Shown here one piece after another: positions 22,471-32,810 of a stretch of 64,000 bases of DNA (positions are counted from its first letter, which is position 1; every line of letters starts with the position of its first letter). Source of the DNA: Anniella stebbinsi (taxonomy: Eukaryota > Chordata > Lepidosauria > Squamata > Anniellidae); contig JARDYH010000005.1 of the NCBI GenBank assembly GCA_029215795.1, positions 43,096,001-43,160,000 on the forward strand, in the 5' to 3' direction. The notes under the pieces were generated by a model that did no database searches, was not told where the DNA came from, and saw only the letters and a program-made list of their open reading frames with translations. The translations under genes and the position numbers were made by a program.

Positions 22471-22599
22471 CCACCGACTTAAGTATTCACTCCGGGGCTG
22501 CGCTGCTGCTCCTGCCTCTGATGCTGCCTTCTGGATCTGTTTGGGAGCACGGGGAGATTGCTCCGCCTCTCAAACAAGTCTCACGAGACCAGGAGAGAG

Positions 22600-22607
22600 C
22601 AGGTAAG
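22600..22607 (+). promoter_or_regulatory. CAGGTAAG, consensus-like 5' splice donor
   Basis: One of four exact CAGGTAAG octamers inside the composite element; the others are at 23042-23049 (-), 23231-23238 (+) and 23279-23286 (-). Whether any is used is unknown. Confidence 0.35.
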
Positions 22608-22671
22608 CAAGCTGCTCCGTGCCCCGCATGCGCCTTTCCTGGGGTGAAAGGGTCTCATTGTGCTTGAATGA

Positions 22672-22850
22672 AGAGGCCCTTTCATCTTGGGTAAGGGGCG
22701 GGGAAGAACAGGCTGCGCGTTCTCCAGGGCCCCAGAAAGCGTGGAGCTTTCCTACCTCTATTAGAGTAGGTGATCTCCACCCTTTCTGGAGCCCCGGAGA
22801 ACGTGCGTCCTGCTCTGCCCCCGCCCCTTTCCCAGGATGAAAGGGAGACC
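22672..22850. repeat. inverted repeat inside the composite element
   Basis: Arms carry CCCTTTCATCTTGGG, GGGGCGGGGAAG, AACAGGCTGCGCGTTCTCC and the complements GAGAACGTGCGTCCTG, CCCGCCCC and CCCAGGATGAAAGGG. The centre lies near 22763 at CTACCTCTATTAGAGTAGG. Arms are about 85 bp with some mismatches. Confidence 0.75.
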
Positions 22851-23031
22851 TAAAATCCTGGTCCCCCCCACCCCCCCACCTAAAACAACCCCCCTGCGTG
22901 CTCACGCGCCCCCCCCTGCGTGCCCGCCGCGCCCGCCCGCCTCCCCCGCCCGCGCTGCACCGCCCACGTGCCCGCCCACCTGTGCCGCCCGCCCGTCCCG
23001 CTCGCCCCACGCTGCTCCCGCCGCCCGCCCG

Positions 23032-23249
23032 CCTCGCGCTCCTTACCTGCTGCAGTGTCCCGTCCGCTTCCCTCCGGTGCTCGGAATCTACTGAGAAACA
23101 GGCTTCACGGCCTGTCTCTCAGTATCGCGCCGGGTGATGACGTCATCACCCGGCGCGCTACTGAGGGACAGGCCGCGAAGCCTGTTTCTCAGTAGATTCG
23201 AGCACTGGAGGGAAGCGGACGCGGCCTGCACAGGTAAGGAGCACGAGGC
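23032..23249. repeat. 218-bp near-perfect palindrome with a central CRE site
   Basis: Symmetry axis at 23141/23142. The innermost 30 bases GCGCCGGGTGATGAC plus complement are perfect. Arms extend through CAGTAGATTC-like and GGAAGCGGAC to CAGGTAAGGAGC near 23231-23242, about 105 bp each. The central TGACGTCA (23138-23145) is the full CREB/ATF palindrome. Intact CpGs are many. Confidence 0.85.
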
Positions 23250-23508
23250 GCGGGGCGCAAGGCGCGAGACGCGAGGCACTTACCTGCTGGGGCGGGCGCT
23301 TCCCGGGCTCCTCTGCCGCCACTGCCGCCGGGTCTACCGCCGCTCCTCGCTTGCTGCACCACCGCGTGACCCCCCGCCACCCCGGTTTGCCCCCCCCGCC
23401 CCCCAGTTGGGCCAGTTTGCCCCTGGATTCCAGGTTAGGACCGGGAAATCCCGAGCCATCTGGTCAGCCTAGTACCAATCCTTATTAGGGGTCCTGTGTT
23501 TACACTAA

Positions 23509-23649
23509 GGACCGATCTACACCAAGCAGGATACAACACTTTGAAAACTTTTTGAAAACTGTATATGGAGTGTGTTCTGGGCCCCAACAGTTGTCGCTAC
23601 TGCTATAAACCGTTTTAAACCATTTTAAAGCAGTAGTGTAGATCCTGCC
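23509..23649. mobile_element. Harbinger-like MITE, TAA TSD
   Basis: A 141-bp element with ends GGACCGATCTACACC and GTGTAGATCCTGCC, flanked by TAA at 23506-23508 and 23650-23652. It shares GGGGCCCAACAGTTGTC-like and AAGCAGGATA blocks with the element at 57061-57294. It lies only 38 bp from the right end of the composite element. Confidence 0.75.
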
Positions 23650-23652
23650 TAA

Positions 23653-24459
23653 GTAAAAAGAAAGTACAGTGAAAAAAGAACAGGGCCAAATTAGAGAGAA
23701 CCAGAACAGAGCTAGATGGCACATAACACAACACAGCACTCTGCCATTAATGGTCTGAGGCCAAAAGAAAATATGCAAAAGGAAAGTGCGCAGACTGTGG
23801 CTTTGGCAAGACTCGTGTTTGAGTTTGTGCTTTTTAAAAATAGGATTATCCAGCCATCAGATCAGTAGAACCACAACAGAAGCCAAAGTCTGCCACATAA
23901 AGCCACCATCTCCTGCCATCATCATGTGTTTAGTGGAATGTAACTAAGGGACTGTTACTAAGCCATAAACTCCCAGTCCTTTCTGGCTATCTAGAGAGAT
24001 CCACATTTGCATGGCTCCTGTGTAATTCTGCTGTCAAGATAACTGTATGGAAACAAAACTTCTCAGTAGCTGCTGCTCAGACTACTGGGGGATCACAGGG
24101 ATATTGTGACGCAAGTAGCTTGTGAGAGCTACATGCACTGAATCAGTGCAGCATCCGATCCTTGTGCAGACATGCCCATGGGTTTCTCCACCACCTTTCA
24201 AAATCAAAGCCAACAAAAGTGAACAGGGGTTGGGCACCTATCCTGCCAAAGAAAATGAGTGGCTGATGCCAGCTAAAAAGAAACTTCCATTTATTGCACG
24301 ATGTAAAATATATGCCGGGAAAGGCAAAGACAATTAGGATAAATCTTATACATGGTTGATAAGTTGATCATTTTCATAAACACTTAATTCCCTTTAAACA
24401 TTTAAATAGAAGCCGTTCCCTCCTTTTTCACATCTAGTCATATACTCAAATACTGCATT
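23653..24459. other. anonymous sequence
   Basis: No repeat family, exon or RNA gene recognised. Confidence 0.3.
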
Positions 24460-24705
24460 AAGAACATAAGAGCCCTGGTGGGTCAGACCAAGGGTCCATC
24501 TAGTCCAGCATTCTGTTCACACAGTATCCAACCAGCAACTGGTGTACATAGGCATACTGCCTGTTCTACTGGTGGTAGCACATAGCCATCAGGACTAGTG
24601 GCCATTGTTAGCCTTCTACTCCATGAATTTGTCTCATCCCCTTTTAAAGCCATCCAAATTGGTGGCCATCACTATGTCTTGTTGTAGTGAATTCTTTTGT
24701 TTAAC
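24460..24705 (-). mobile_element. CR1-like LINE 3' end (AAGAACATAAG family), copy 1
   Basis: Left edge AAGAACATAAGAGCCCTGGT is the reverse complement of the family's 3' tail. Next come TCAGACCAAGGGTCCATCTA and GTAGCACATAGCCATCAG, shared with 47005, 50822 and 51206. Coding part decayed; 5'-truncated. Confidence 0.7.
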
Positions 24706-24711
24706 TATGCA

Positions 24712-24866
24712 TCCCAAACATCTGGAGGACACCAGGTTGGGAAAGGCCGCTCAACATCCGTGTGTGTGTATATATAGCTCACAACTGAGAATAGCATTTC
24801 ATGGATGTGAATGATGGGAGTTGTGGTCCAACACATATGGAAGGCACCAGGTTGAGGAAGAATGCT
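24712..24866. repeat. palindromic dispersed repeat with internal (TG)/(TA) patch
   Basis: Left arm ACATCTGGAGGACACCAGG; right arm GGGAGTTGTGGTCCAACACA and GAAGGCACCAGGTTGAGGAA. Both arms face the same way at their GCACCAGGTTG blocks, so two units may be joined. Confidence 0.45.
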
Positions 24867-24877
24867 TTATTGTTTTT

Positions 24878-24990
24878 TCTAATATATATATATATATATT
24901 AGAATTATATATATATATATATATATTAGAATAATATGGTTATATATATATATATATATATATAATTATATGCTATAATAATATATTATA
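24878..24990. repeat. (TA)n tract with inverted symmetry
   Basis: Three TA runs separated by TTAGAATTATA and GAATAATATGGTT, then ATTATATGCTATAATAATATATTATAGCATA, which is itself palindromic (24965-24995). Confidence 0.85.
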
Positions 24991-24995
24991 GCATA

Positions 24996-25506
24996 ACATG
25001 GCTGTGAATCCTCCATGAGAATAGAAAACAAATTTATTCCAGACTGGCCTATTTGCACCACAATAGGCCTCTCACTGTTGATCTTCAATATATACATGTA
25101 CAGTATCGATCACATGAACAGTGGTGCAGTCAAGTAATCTTAGACTTGGACTTATAGGGGCCACCTTTAGATGGCCTGATGCTAAAACACATTTACTTGG
25201 GAATAATCAAATAGACAAGGACTATATATGTAAAAATAATAAAATGAGCTTCGGTTAACATGTTACTTGCCCACCCAGCTTCCCCCTGCCTCTATTTTTA
25301 ATTTCTATCTATCGATATCGATATCGATATGATGTGGCAAGCAGCATCAGCCCTAGTGAGCCCTGGCATGCTCATGTCAGTCCACCTGTTGATGGTGGGC
25401 CTGTTTGCCACTGCCCCATCACCTGCCCCCCTCTGGGAGGTCATTTGAGGGGGACTAGGCTGCAGGGCCCTGGACTTTGGTCCTGAGGTCCAGCATTAGC
25501 TGCACT
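24996..25506. other. anonymous sequence with a GATATC microsatellite
   Basis: 25311-25332 is a short (ATCGAT) array. The rest has no recognised family. Confidence 0.4.
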
Positions 25507-27835
25507 ACTGCACATCAGCATCAGCATCAGCATCCTTACCCGCCTCTCCCTTTGGATCGAGGCAGGAACAACATTTGTACAATAACAATATATATCAAAT
25601 ACATAAATTAATTAAAAGAGCACATAAAACAATTAACACAATTTCAAATTCTTGATTTAAAGTTCATCTGGGTAGGCCTGCCGAAAGAGGCTAGTTTTTA
25701 CAGCTGCCTTAAACTCAAAGAGAGTGTTAAATTGACGAATCTCCTCCGGCTGGCCATTCCAGAGTCTTAGGGCAGCAGACAAAAAGGTCCTCTGGGTAAC
25801 AGTTGTCAACTTAGTTTTGGCTGACTGAAGTAAGTTCTCCCCAGAGGACCTGAGTGTGTGGGACGGATTGTATGGGAGAAGGCGATCCCGCAGGTAACCT
25901 GGACCCAAACCATGCAGGGCTTTAAAGGTAATAACCAACACTTTGTATTTCGCCCGAAAACTAATTGGCAGCCAGTGGAGCAATTTTAAAGTTGGTGTAA
26001 TATGGTCATCCCTAGGTGTACCAGTGACCATCCTGGCTGCCATGTTTTGAACAAGTTGAAGTTTCTGAACTAGGTACAATGGTTGCCCTATGTACAGTGC
26101 ATTACACTGTACACTGTACACTCCTGGCTGTCGCATCTATCTGAGCTGTCATTTAGAGCGACGGATCCAGGAGCACCCCCAAACTGCGAACGTAGTCTTT
26201 CAGGGGGAGTGTAGCCCCATCCAAAACTGGTTGACACACCTCCACACCCAGGTCACAGCCCTTGACAGGAAGCACCTCCGTCTTGTCTGGATCCAGTTTC
26301 AGTTTGTTTTTCCTCATCCAGCCCATTACCGCCTCCGAGCATTCATTCAGAGGAGATACGCTATCCTTAGCTGATGCTGTTTTTGAAGGCATAGAGAAAT
26401 ATATTTGGGTGTCATCAGCATACTGATAGCACCCCGCCCCATGCCTCCAGATGGTCTCTCCCAACAGTTTCATGTAGATGTTAAATAGCATTGAGGATAG
26501 GATAGCGCCTTGTGGTACGCCACTCAACAGCTCCTTTTTTGAGGAGCAACTATCTCCAAGCATCACTATCTGGACCCTACCTGAGAGGTAGGACCAGAAC
26601 CACTGGAGCACATTGCCCTGATTCCCAAACCCCTCAGGCGTTCCAGAAGGATACCATGGTCAATGGGATCGAAAGCCACTGAAAGATCTAAAAGTACCAG
26701 CAGGAACACACTCCCTCTGTCAATACTCATGCAGAGATCATCCACTAAGGCGACCATAGCTGTCTCAACTCCGTATCCCGCTCTGAAGCCGGTTTGAAAT
26801 GGGTCTAAAAAATCTGTATCATCCAAGTCTGCTTGGAGTTGGAAGGCAACTGCCCTCTTGATCACCTTGCCCAAAAACTGAAGATTTGATACCGGTCTGT
26901 AATTATTAAGGTCCAGGGGTACAGGTAGGGTTTTTTTTAGATGCAGCCATACCACCTTTTAAACATGGTGGAAAATTCCCCTCCCTGAGAGATGCATTAA
27001 TAATATGTTGTAGTTGTAGACTAACTGCATCTCCTTCCTGGGTGACCAGCCAAGAAGGACAGAGATCAAGAGAACAAGTTGTCTTACTTATTCATCCAAG
27101 CAACTTGTCCACGTCCTCGGTACTCACCAGCTGAAACTGATCCAGTGTCATCCTACTCGCAAAGTTGCTGGACACTTCATTGTCAGCTTCTGTTATAACG
27201 ACGGCATCTAAATTGGCTCTTATCAGAGAAATTTACCTGTGAAATGATCATTAAACACATCATAGTGAACTACCAAAGGCTCTAAAACCGGGTCCAGGGG
27301 GGAAGGTGTCTGGGTGAGACCCCTCACCACCCTGAACAGTTCTGCTGGACGCGAATTCGCAGATGCAATGCATGCAGAGAAAAAAGCTTTCTTCGCTGCA
27401 CATATTGCCGCCCCATAGGAATGAAGATGTTCTCTGTGTCATGTCTTGTGGGATATAAGTTGAGTTTTCCACCATCGGCGCTCCAGTCATTGTCCTTCCC
27501 ACTTCAACTCCCTGAGATCTTCTGTATACCAGGGTGCCCGATTGGAAGCGAGCTGGAGAGGACGTTTGGGGGCAATCATGTTGAGAGCCCTAGTTAAGTC
27601 TTGATTCCATCTATTGACCAGGGCTTCTACAGGATCATCAATGATACCAACCATAGAACCCTCTAAGGCTTCCTGAAATCCAAGAGGATCCATCAGCTTT
27701 CGAGGATGGACCATCTTAATAGGTCCACCACCCCTGCAGGGGTGGGTGGTAGCCATGATACTAACCCTGACCAAAAAATGATACTAACCCTCTGTCCATG
27801 ACAATGCAGAGGTATTTATCACATGTACTACCACT
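25507..27835 (-). pseudogene. L3/L2-type LINE ORF2, RT to 3' end, minus strand
   Basis: The longest LINE here. Read leftwards: a linker with KRPLQLASNRAPWYTEDLRE (27487-27774), fingers NNYRPVSNLQFLGKVI and FQTGFRAGYGVETAMV and LLVLLDLSVAFDPIDHGIL (26566-26955), [18 protein letters not shown] and the catalytic YADD motif at 26411-26422 (26153-26611), then the C-terminus HITPTLKLLHWLPISFRAKY to SLFRQAYPDEL (25657-26136). The 3' UTR ends with a (GATGCT)n tail at 25513-25535. Frames are broken by several shifts and stops. It is a different subfamily from the 14- and 28.8-kb copies: the sequence and tail differ. Confidence 0.88.
25513..25535. repeat. (CATCAG)n, 3' tail of minus-strand LINE
   Basis: Four tandem CATCAG units, which on the LINE sense strand are a (GATGCT) tail; the neighbouring LINE's 3' UTR runs into it directly. 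Confidence 0.75.
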
Positions 27836-28778
27836 GAAGGTAAGCAATATGCCCTTGCTACCAACATTTTCCAACCCTTCCAACTTGCACTGCTTCACAG
27901 AATCATGTCTGTTGTGCTATATGAACACTGTGAAAAAGAGAGAATGCTTGTTCTGTGCGAGAGTTTTATGACCGCCACCCCCGCCACACACACACACACA
28001 TACACACAGACATCAATGCTCCAGGCAGCTCAAGGGTTAATCCCCTGTGACTGAGCAAGAAAGACATTCCTCTGTCTCAGCCATCAGTAGGAGCTTTAGT
28101 CCTGGTGAGTGATGACGTGGAAGCAAAAGTTGGGAATCTAATCAGTCCTGCCTGCCCAAAGTTTCTCCTGACCTTAGCTCCCAGCTGTTGACTGGTTCAT
28201 TTAGGCTTGCCCTGCGGCACACCAGTTAAACATTGGACAAATGACCTGCAGGGCACCACCACACCCATCTCATTCCCATCAGCATTTTCTCCCTCCTCTA
28301 TCTCCATTCTGTGCTTCTATGCTCTAGCTGTGTTGCCAGACTAGCAGAGATGCTACTGAGCAAGAGAGAACAATAATTCCAGTCTAGCTGGCCTCTCCCA
28401 CCTAAATATACCCGCTACTCAAGTTTCCTCAAGGTGGGTCACCTTCCTGCCTCCTTTAGCCCCTCGCTTCTTACACAAGGAGAAGCTGTTTTCCCCGTGA
28501 CAGAATTGCTCTGTATGTGGAAAGCTAACCCTTCAGTCTTGTTTTAGAAGAACATGATCACATTGGTATGTGTTCCATCGTGACTGCTGGCACTTCCAGT
28601 TGATGCATACTGGATGCTCTGGACTTTGACATACTAAGTTGTACAAACTGAGGACCATTTCCTCTGAAATGATTTTTCTTTGGGTATAAACATATATGAC
28701 ACACACTTTACCAAGCATATATAATTCGCAGCTTTCCCATTCAAAATGCACGCAAGGTCTGGGTCGTCCATTTGCAAA
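27836..28778. other. anonymous sequence with short (CA)n
   Basis: A (CA)n run at about 27985-28007. No other feature. 28040-28500 shows complex composition with no match to the local repeats. Confidence 0.3.
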
Positions 28779-29465
28779 CCTCCAAGTTAGATTACTGCAA
28801 TGCACTCTACGTGGGGCTGCCTTTGAAGGTGGTTCGGAAGCTGCAGCTTGTGCAAAATGCAGCGGCCAGATTGATAACTGGAACCAGTAGGTTCGAACAT
28901 ATAAGACCTATTCTGGCCCACTTGCATTGGCTGCCTGTATGTTTCCGAGCCCGGTTCAAGGTGCTGGTTTTAACCTATAAAGCCTTACACGGCTTGGGAC
29001 CACAATACCTGATGGAACGCCTTTCCCGACATGAACCTACCCGAACACTACGTTCAACATCTAAGGCCCTCCTCCGAGTGCCTCCTCCGAGGGAAGCTCG
29101 GAGGTCGGCAACAAGAGAGAGGGCCTTCTCTGTGGTGGCTCCCCAATTGTGGAACGATCTCCCCGACGAGGCCCGCCTGGCGCCAACATTGTTATCTTTT
29201 CGGCGCCAGGTCAAGACTTTCCTCTTCTCTCAGGCATTTGGCAATATCTGAGGAGCCTGGGTTTGTTTTGTTTTGTTTTTGTAGTTTTTTGAAGTGTTGA
29301 AGTGGTTTTTAAATGTACAGATTGTGTGTATGTTGTATGTTTTTGCTGTTTTAATTTTTGTATATTGTTTTTAATTGTTTTTAATCCTATGTAAACCGCC
29401 CAGAGAGCTTCGGCTATGGGGCGGTATACAAATGTAATAAATAATTAATAAATAAATAAGTTATA
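28779..29465 (+). mobile_element. young L3/L2-type LINE 3' end with intact C-terminal frame
   Basis: A 159-codon frame (28772-29251) stays open through the ORF2 C-terminus: [63 protein letters not shown] to a stop at 29249-29251. The 3' UTR has CCCAGAGAGCTTCGGCTATG and GGCGGTATACAAATG then an AATA tail. It is visibly about 95% identical to 15146-15838. It is severely 5'-truncated, so it has no catalytic RT. Confidence 0.9.
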
Positions 29466-29499
29466 TAAATAAATGCCCATGGAGACTGATGTGATTAGT

Positions 29500-29970
29500 G
29501 ATGTTTCAATCTGCCTGTTTCACTTTCTCCACCATTTAAATTGATTACATTTCAAATTCTGTCTGTGTCAAGTATGAAGAAATTTTTGAACTTTGGTAAA
29601 TTCTAGTCAAAAACTAACAAACAAAATTCCCACCCACTTTCACCAGCCAGGTTCAATAGGTACAGCTATTCCCAGCATGAAGGAGACCACGTTGTACCTT
29701 CCTACCATGTAGCTGTTAAAAATGAGGAGCCTGTCAGAATAAAGAGGTGACAACCATAATTCAGCACTAGCATGACTGAATATACAGGGATTCAAACCAA
29801 GACCTTTAAGTGCAAAGCTCTCAAAACTCTGAGCCTGAATGGACAAAAGTGTCAGTTTCAATGTCTCTCAGATCTGAATTTTTAAAAAATAAAACTTAAG
29901 CTCTTTCCATCTCAGAGATGAAGAAATTTGTGAATTCTGGTAAATTCTTGTCAAAAACAACCAAATCCCC
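29500..29970 (+). repeat. anonymous dispersed repeat, copy 1 (inverted partner at 35.2 kb)
   Basis: Aligns by eye with the reverse complement of 35230-35700. Landmarks in order: AGGTACAGCTATTC, GACCA-GTT-TACCT, TAGCTGTTAA-ATGAGGAG, AATTCAGCACTA-CATG. The outer parts both hold AAATTC/ATTTGTGAATT-like blocks that are themselves inverted, so a terminal inverted repeat is possible. Class unknown. Confidence 0.65.
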
Positions 29971-30690
29971 CTCCCTAGATGTGATGTATTTATAGTTTTT
30001 GACTCAGTAATCAGAAAAAGCAATCCTGAGTCACAATGGTTGGTTACCGCACATACATACACACACCTTTGGCTACAAGCTGATTGACCAGATTTTCCTG
30101 CCAACAGGAGGCCCAAGGATGATGAAGGCGGGCCTATGGCTCCTCTTTGCCTCTCCTATGACACAATCAAGTTCTTATACAAGGAGAACAAAACAGCGAC
30201 AATTGGTGACAAATGGTCTGTGTATCATCCTCTGTTCCATTGCCATGGAGATATCAGCCGAGCATGGTTGGGCAACCAGGAAATGTCAATAAGAAAGGAT
30301 ACAAGGGACACAGGTGCTAAGAAGTCAATCTGGATCAATTGCTAATTAGACTAGGACAGATAATTAATGGAAGGGGCAGCAAGTACTATTTTTTTTCCTT
30401 TTCAAAGAAAGATTAAGGAATGGAGAAGTTGCAAATACTAAAATTATTATAAATGGTATTTTTTATCGCTGTGAAGTGGTAAATCCCACTATTTATTCCA
30501 ATGAACTTTATAGATAAATCTGGTGAAAAATATGTAGTTAACAGACATTTTAAACTTATAGTTGTTCTGTATTCTATCGTTTAATCATGTTTAGGTTATG
30601 ATATTGTTCACCTTTCTTGGGACTTCCCTGATGATTCAAACAGAAAGAGTAGCTGCAGCAGGTGGGCATCTACGTCTGCTCAAGGAACTG
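29971..30690. other. anonymous sequence
   Basis: AT-rich with no recognised family. Confidence 0.3.
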
Positions 30691-31179
30691 GCAGACAGGT
30701 AGAGATGTCCGTGTGTGGTGAAAGTGCATAGCTGTATCACCTTGGATATACAATAGTGGTGGGCAGATGGGGCAGACAGGTTAAGAGCCTTGTTGAATGT
30801 TATTCCCACTTCAGCGGTCACTGGGAAGCCATTTTGAGCAGCATCCATATGGAAGCTGCAATGTTTAAAGGAGAAGTGTGCAGATTATGTTTAATCGGGT
30901 CCATCTGTGCTTTGCAGATTGTCCATTGTCCATTGTCCACTCATCGATGGATTCGGATCCTTCTCCTCAACTTTGGAAAAATACGCCCCCCAAAAAAATC
31001 ACTTCAAGTTATGGAACTTTCACCGATATGTAACATTTTGCATATTTTTCTTAGCTCATCTTAAAATCAGCAATCAGAGCACATGCACACACACACACAA
31101 TTGTTACACAGAAGTTGAAGATAGATCAGAGATGTATGAAATGTTGTGCTTTTTAATTTTTTAAAAAATATGGTGCATA
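30691..31179. other. possible left part of a TAGGGATGT-type hAT-like element
   Basis: Begins AGGTAGAGATGTCCGTGTG, similar to that family's outer end, and leads to the recognised copy at 31180-31376. The interior was not matched to another copy, so continuity is a guess. Confidence 0.25.
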
Positions 31180-31376
31180 CATAAGTGTGTTTTACAGCAA
31201 CTTTCATAATTTTGTATGACCACATTTGCGTACAATTCTGGAAAGTTAAAAAAATGTTCCACAAGTCCACAATATCTGCATACCTCAGAAAAGCCGGTCT
31301 GCTGCAGATTCTGTGGACTGGATTCATAGAAATCCAATGTCATTTTGATTGTTGCAGATTTCCTCAACATCACTCG
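31180..31376 (-). mobile_element. hAT-like element, TAGGGATGT family, copy 2
   Basis: The reverse complement matches 2900-3010: ATTTCTATGAATCCA, GTCCACAGAATCTGCAG, CCGGCTTTTCTGAGGT and AACTTTCCAGAATT. The right end at 31363-31376 is decayed (CTCAACATCACT), so the terminus and TSD are not certain. Confidence 0.6.
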
Positions 31377-32810
31377 TTCAAAATGGCCCTCAGTCAGGGA
31401 AAAGTTACAATGAAATCCCGCTGACTCCACCTTTAGGGGAACTACATGGCAGGTGAAGGGTGTCAGGTGAGATAGCTAGGGAGAGGGAAGGAAGTGCTAA
31501 GGCACTCACACCTCAAAAGCTTCCATAAAGCCTCTGGGCCAGTAAGGCAGTTTTCTAAATGGAACATGTAAACTTGCCCTCATTTGGATTTGTAAGCAGT
31601 GAGACGTCTGCAGACGATGATGATAATTATTTATCACTTTAATTTGTATGCCACTTTTCCGTATTTGGAGATGGTGAATGAGTCCCAGGCTGCAGAAGCA
31701 ACATTGTTCACACACATTGTTGTAATTTGCTGATAGCCAATGTGTGAACAAGCTCTAATCAGAACTCAGCATGGTCTGTTTTGTTGTTCCTTTGAGAGTC
31801 TGGTTGCTGTCTGCTGTGATCTCTCACACACACATGTCCTGCACCTTCCAATATATAAAAATCAAAATGCCAAAGAAATGTCTCATTGGAATGCTGCACT
31901 TTGACTTTGCGGAAGGGAAGTGGAAAGAAATGGTGTTATCACAGTTATCTAGTTCCATCTCCAAGCTGTAGAATCCCAATTGCAAATATGGTCTCTTGAC
32001 GCTGCATTTAACCCTGCCATTGCTCGCCTCTGCAGCACCCCCAGCAATTTCTTCTGTGCCCCATTCTCTCCTTGAAGAGAGAATTTACTACATATTCATT
32101 AGTGGGAGAGAGCCTGGGCCCCCATTAAAACATCAAAGCATCTCTCCTCCTCGTTTGCATTTTTGATTGGTCTTATTGTTTCTCCCCACTGCAACGGACC
32201 TGGACACAACCATCCCAAGAAGTCCAGGCAGGCGGACAAGGAAGAGTTAAGTCTGCAGCTGCCAGACTCATGCAGTGTGGAGTTATGCTCAAACTGTTCC
32301 CACTGCTGCATGAAGTCAGCTGTCATTAGAGAACAAAAGCAGCCCAGGAGCAGCTCAAGTTGTGGCTCACTTGGGAAGGCGTTGAGACTGCTCCCTGATT
32401 AGGATTTCTAAATCATCCCCATCAAGGCCTGAGAGAATAAAAGCTGCAGAACAATACGCCCGGCTACATTCACACAATCAGCAACTCCACTCCCCTCGCC
32501 TCGCCTCGCCTCCCTCCTGCTCCTCCTCCCACCAGGGCTCTAACGGCACTTTGCTCCCAAGGACCAAGAAAGACTAAGATTGCTGAAGAGGTCAGCTTTC
32601 TTCCTCGGACCAAGTCAAAACAAACCTCCATCATTCCTGGACTCTTGGAATTCTCAGTCATTTTTGTTTCCACACGTACACAAGCACACTTACACACACA
32701 CATGTACATATTCCTTCCGTCCCTCAGATTTGTAATGAATGCTGGGAAACTGATGGGATGAGGATTTCCCACCTGCTGCTTCTCAACTCACTGTTACAGT
32801 TCAAAATGTA
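31377..32810. other. anonymous sequence with a possible conserved segment
   Basis: No repeat landmark over 1.4 kb. 32040-32440 is notable for high complexity, TTTGCAT and ATTAG motifs and an absence of local repeats. Short overlapping frames on both strands (32099-32402) have no domain. Beyond, CCTCGCCTCGCCTCGCCT at 32496-32513 is a small tandem. Confidence 0.35.

Larger units (their letters stand above)
21018..23471. mobile_element. 2.45-kb composite hAT-like element, perfect 8-bp TSD
   Basis: Left end TAGGGTGACCAGATTTTGG; right end, read inwards, TAGGCTGACCAGATGGCTCG. It is flanked by GTACCAAT at 21010-21017 and at 23472-23479, an exact 8-bp TSD. The terminal inverted repeat is about 14 bp (TAGGSTGACCAGAT). 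Interior in order: a G+C-rich subterminal stretch to 21135, a half copy of the 170-bp MITE core (21305-21432), an A+C-skewed tract (21430-22020), CpG-rich tandem sequence (22020-22460), an inverted repeat (22672-22850), a C-rich tract (22855-23040) and a large palindrome (23032-23249). No transposase motif in any frame; the open frames across 22190-23380 are low-complexity Pro/Ala/Arg strings. Confidence 0.85.

Noticed and set aside
22195..23472. Long Pro/Ala/Arg-rich open frames in several frames of the GC-rich block
   Set aside because: Frames are open in many phases at once because stop codons are rare in CpG-rich tandem DNA. No transposase or other domain.
25513..25535. CRISPR-like short repeats
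   Set aside because: It is a plain (CATCAG)n tract with no spacers, at the 3' end of a LINE.
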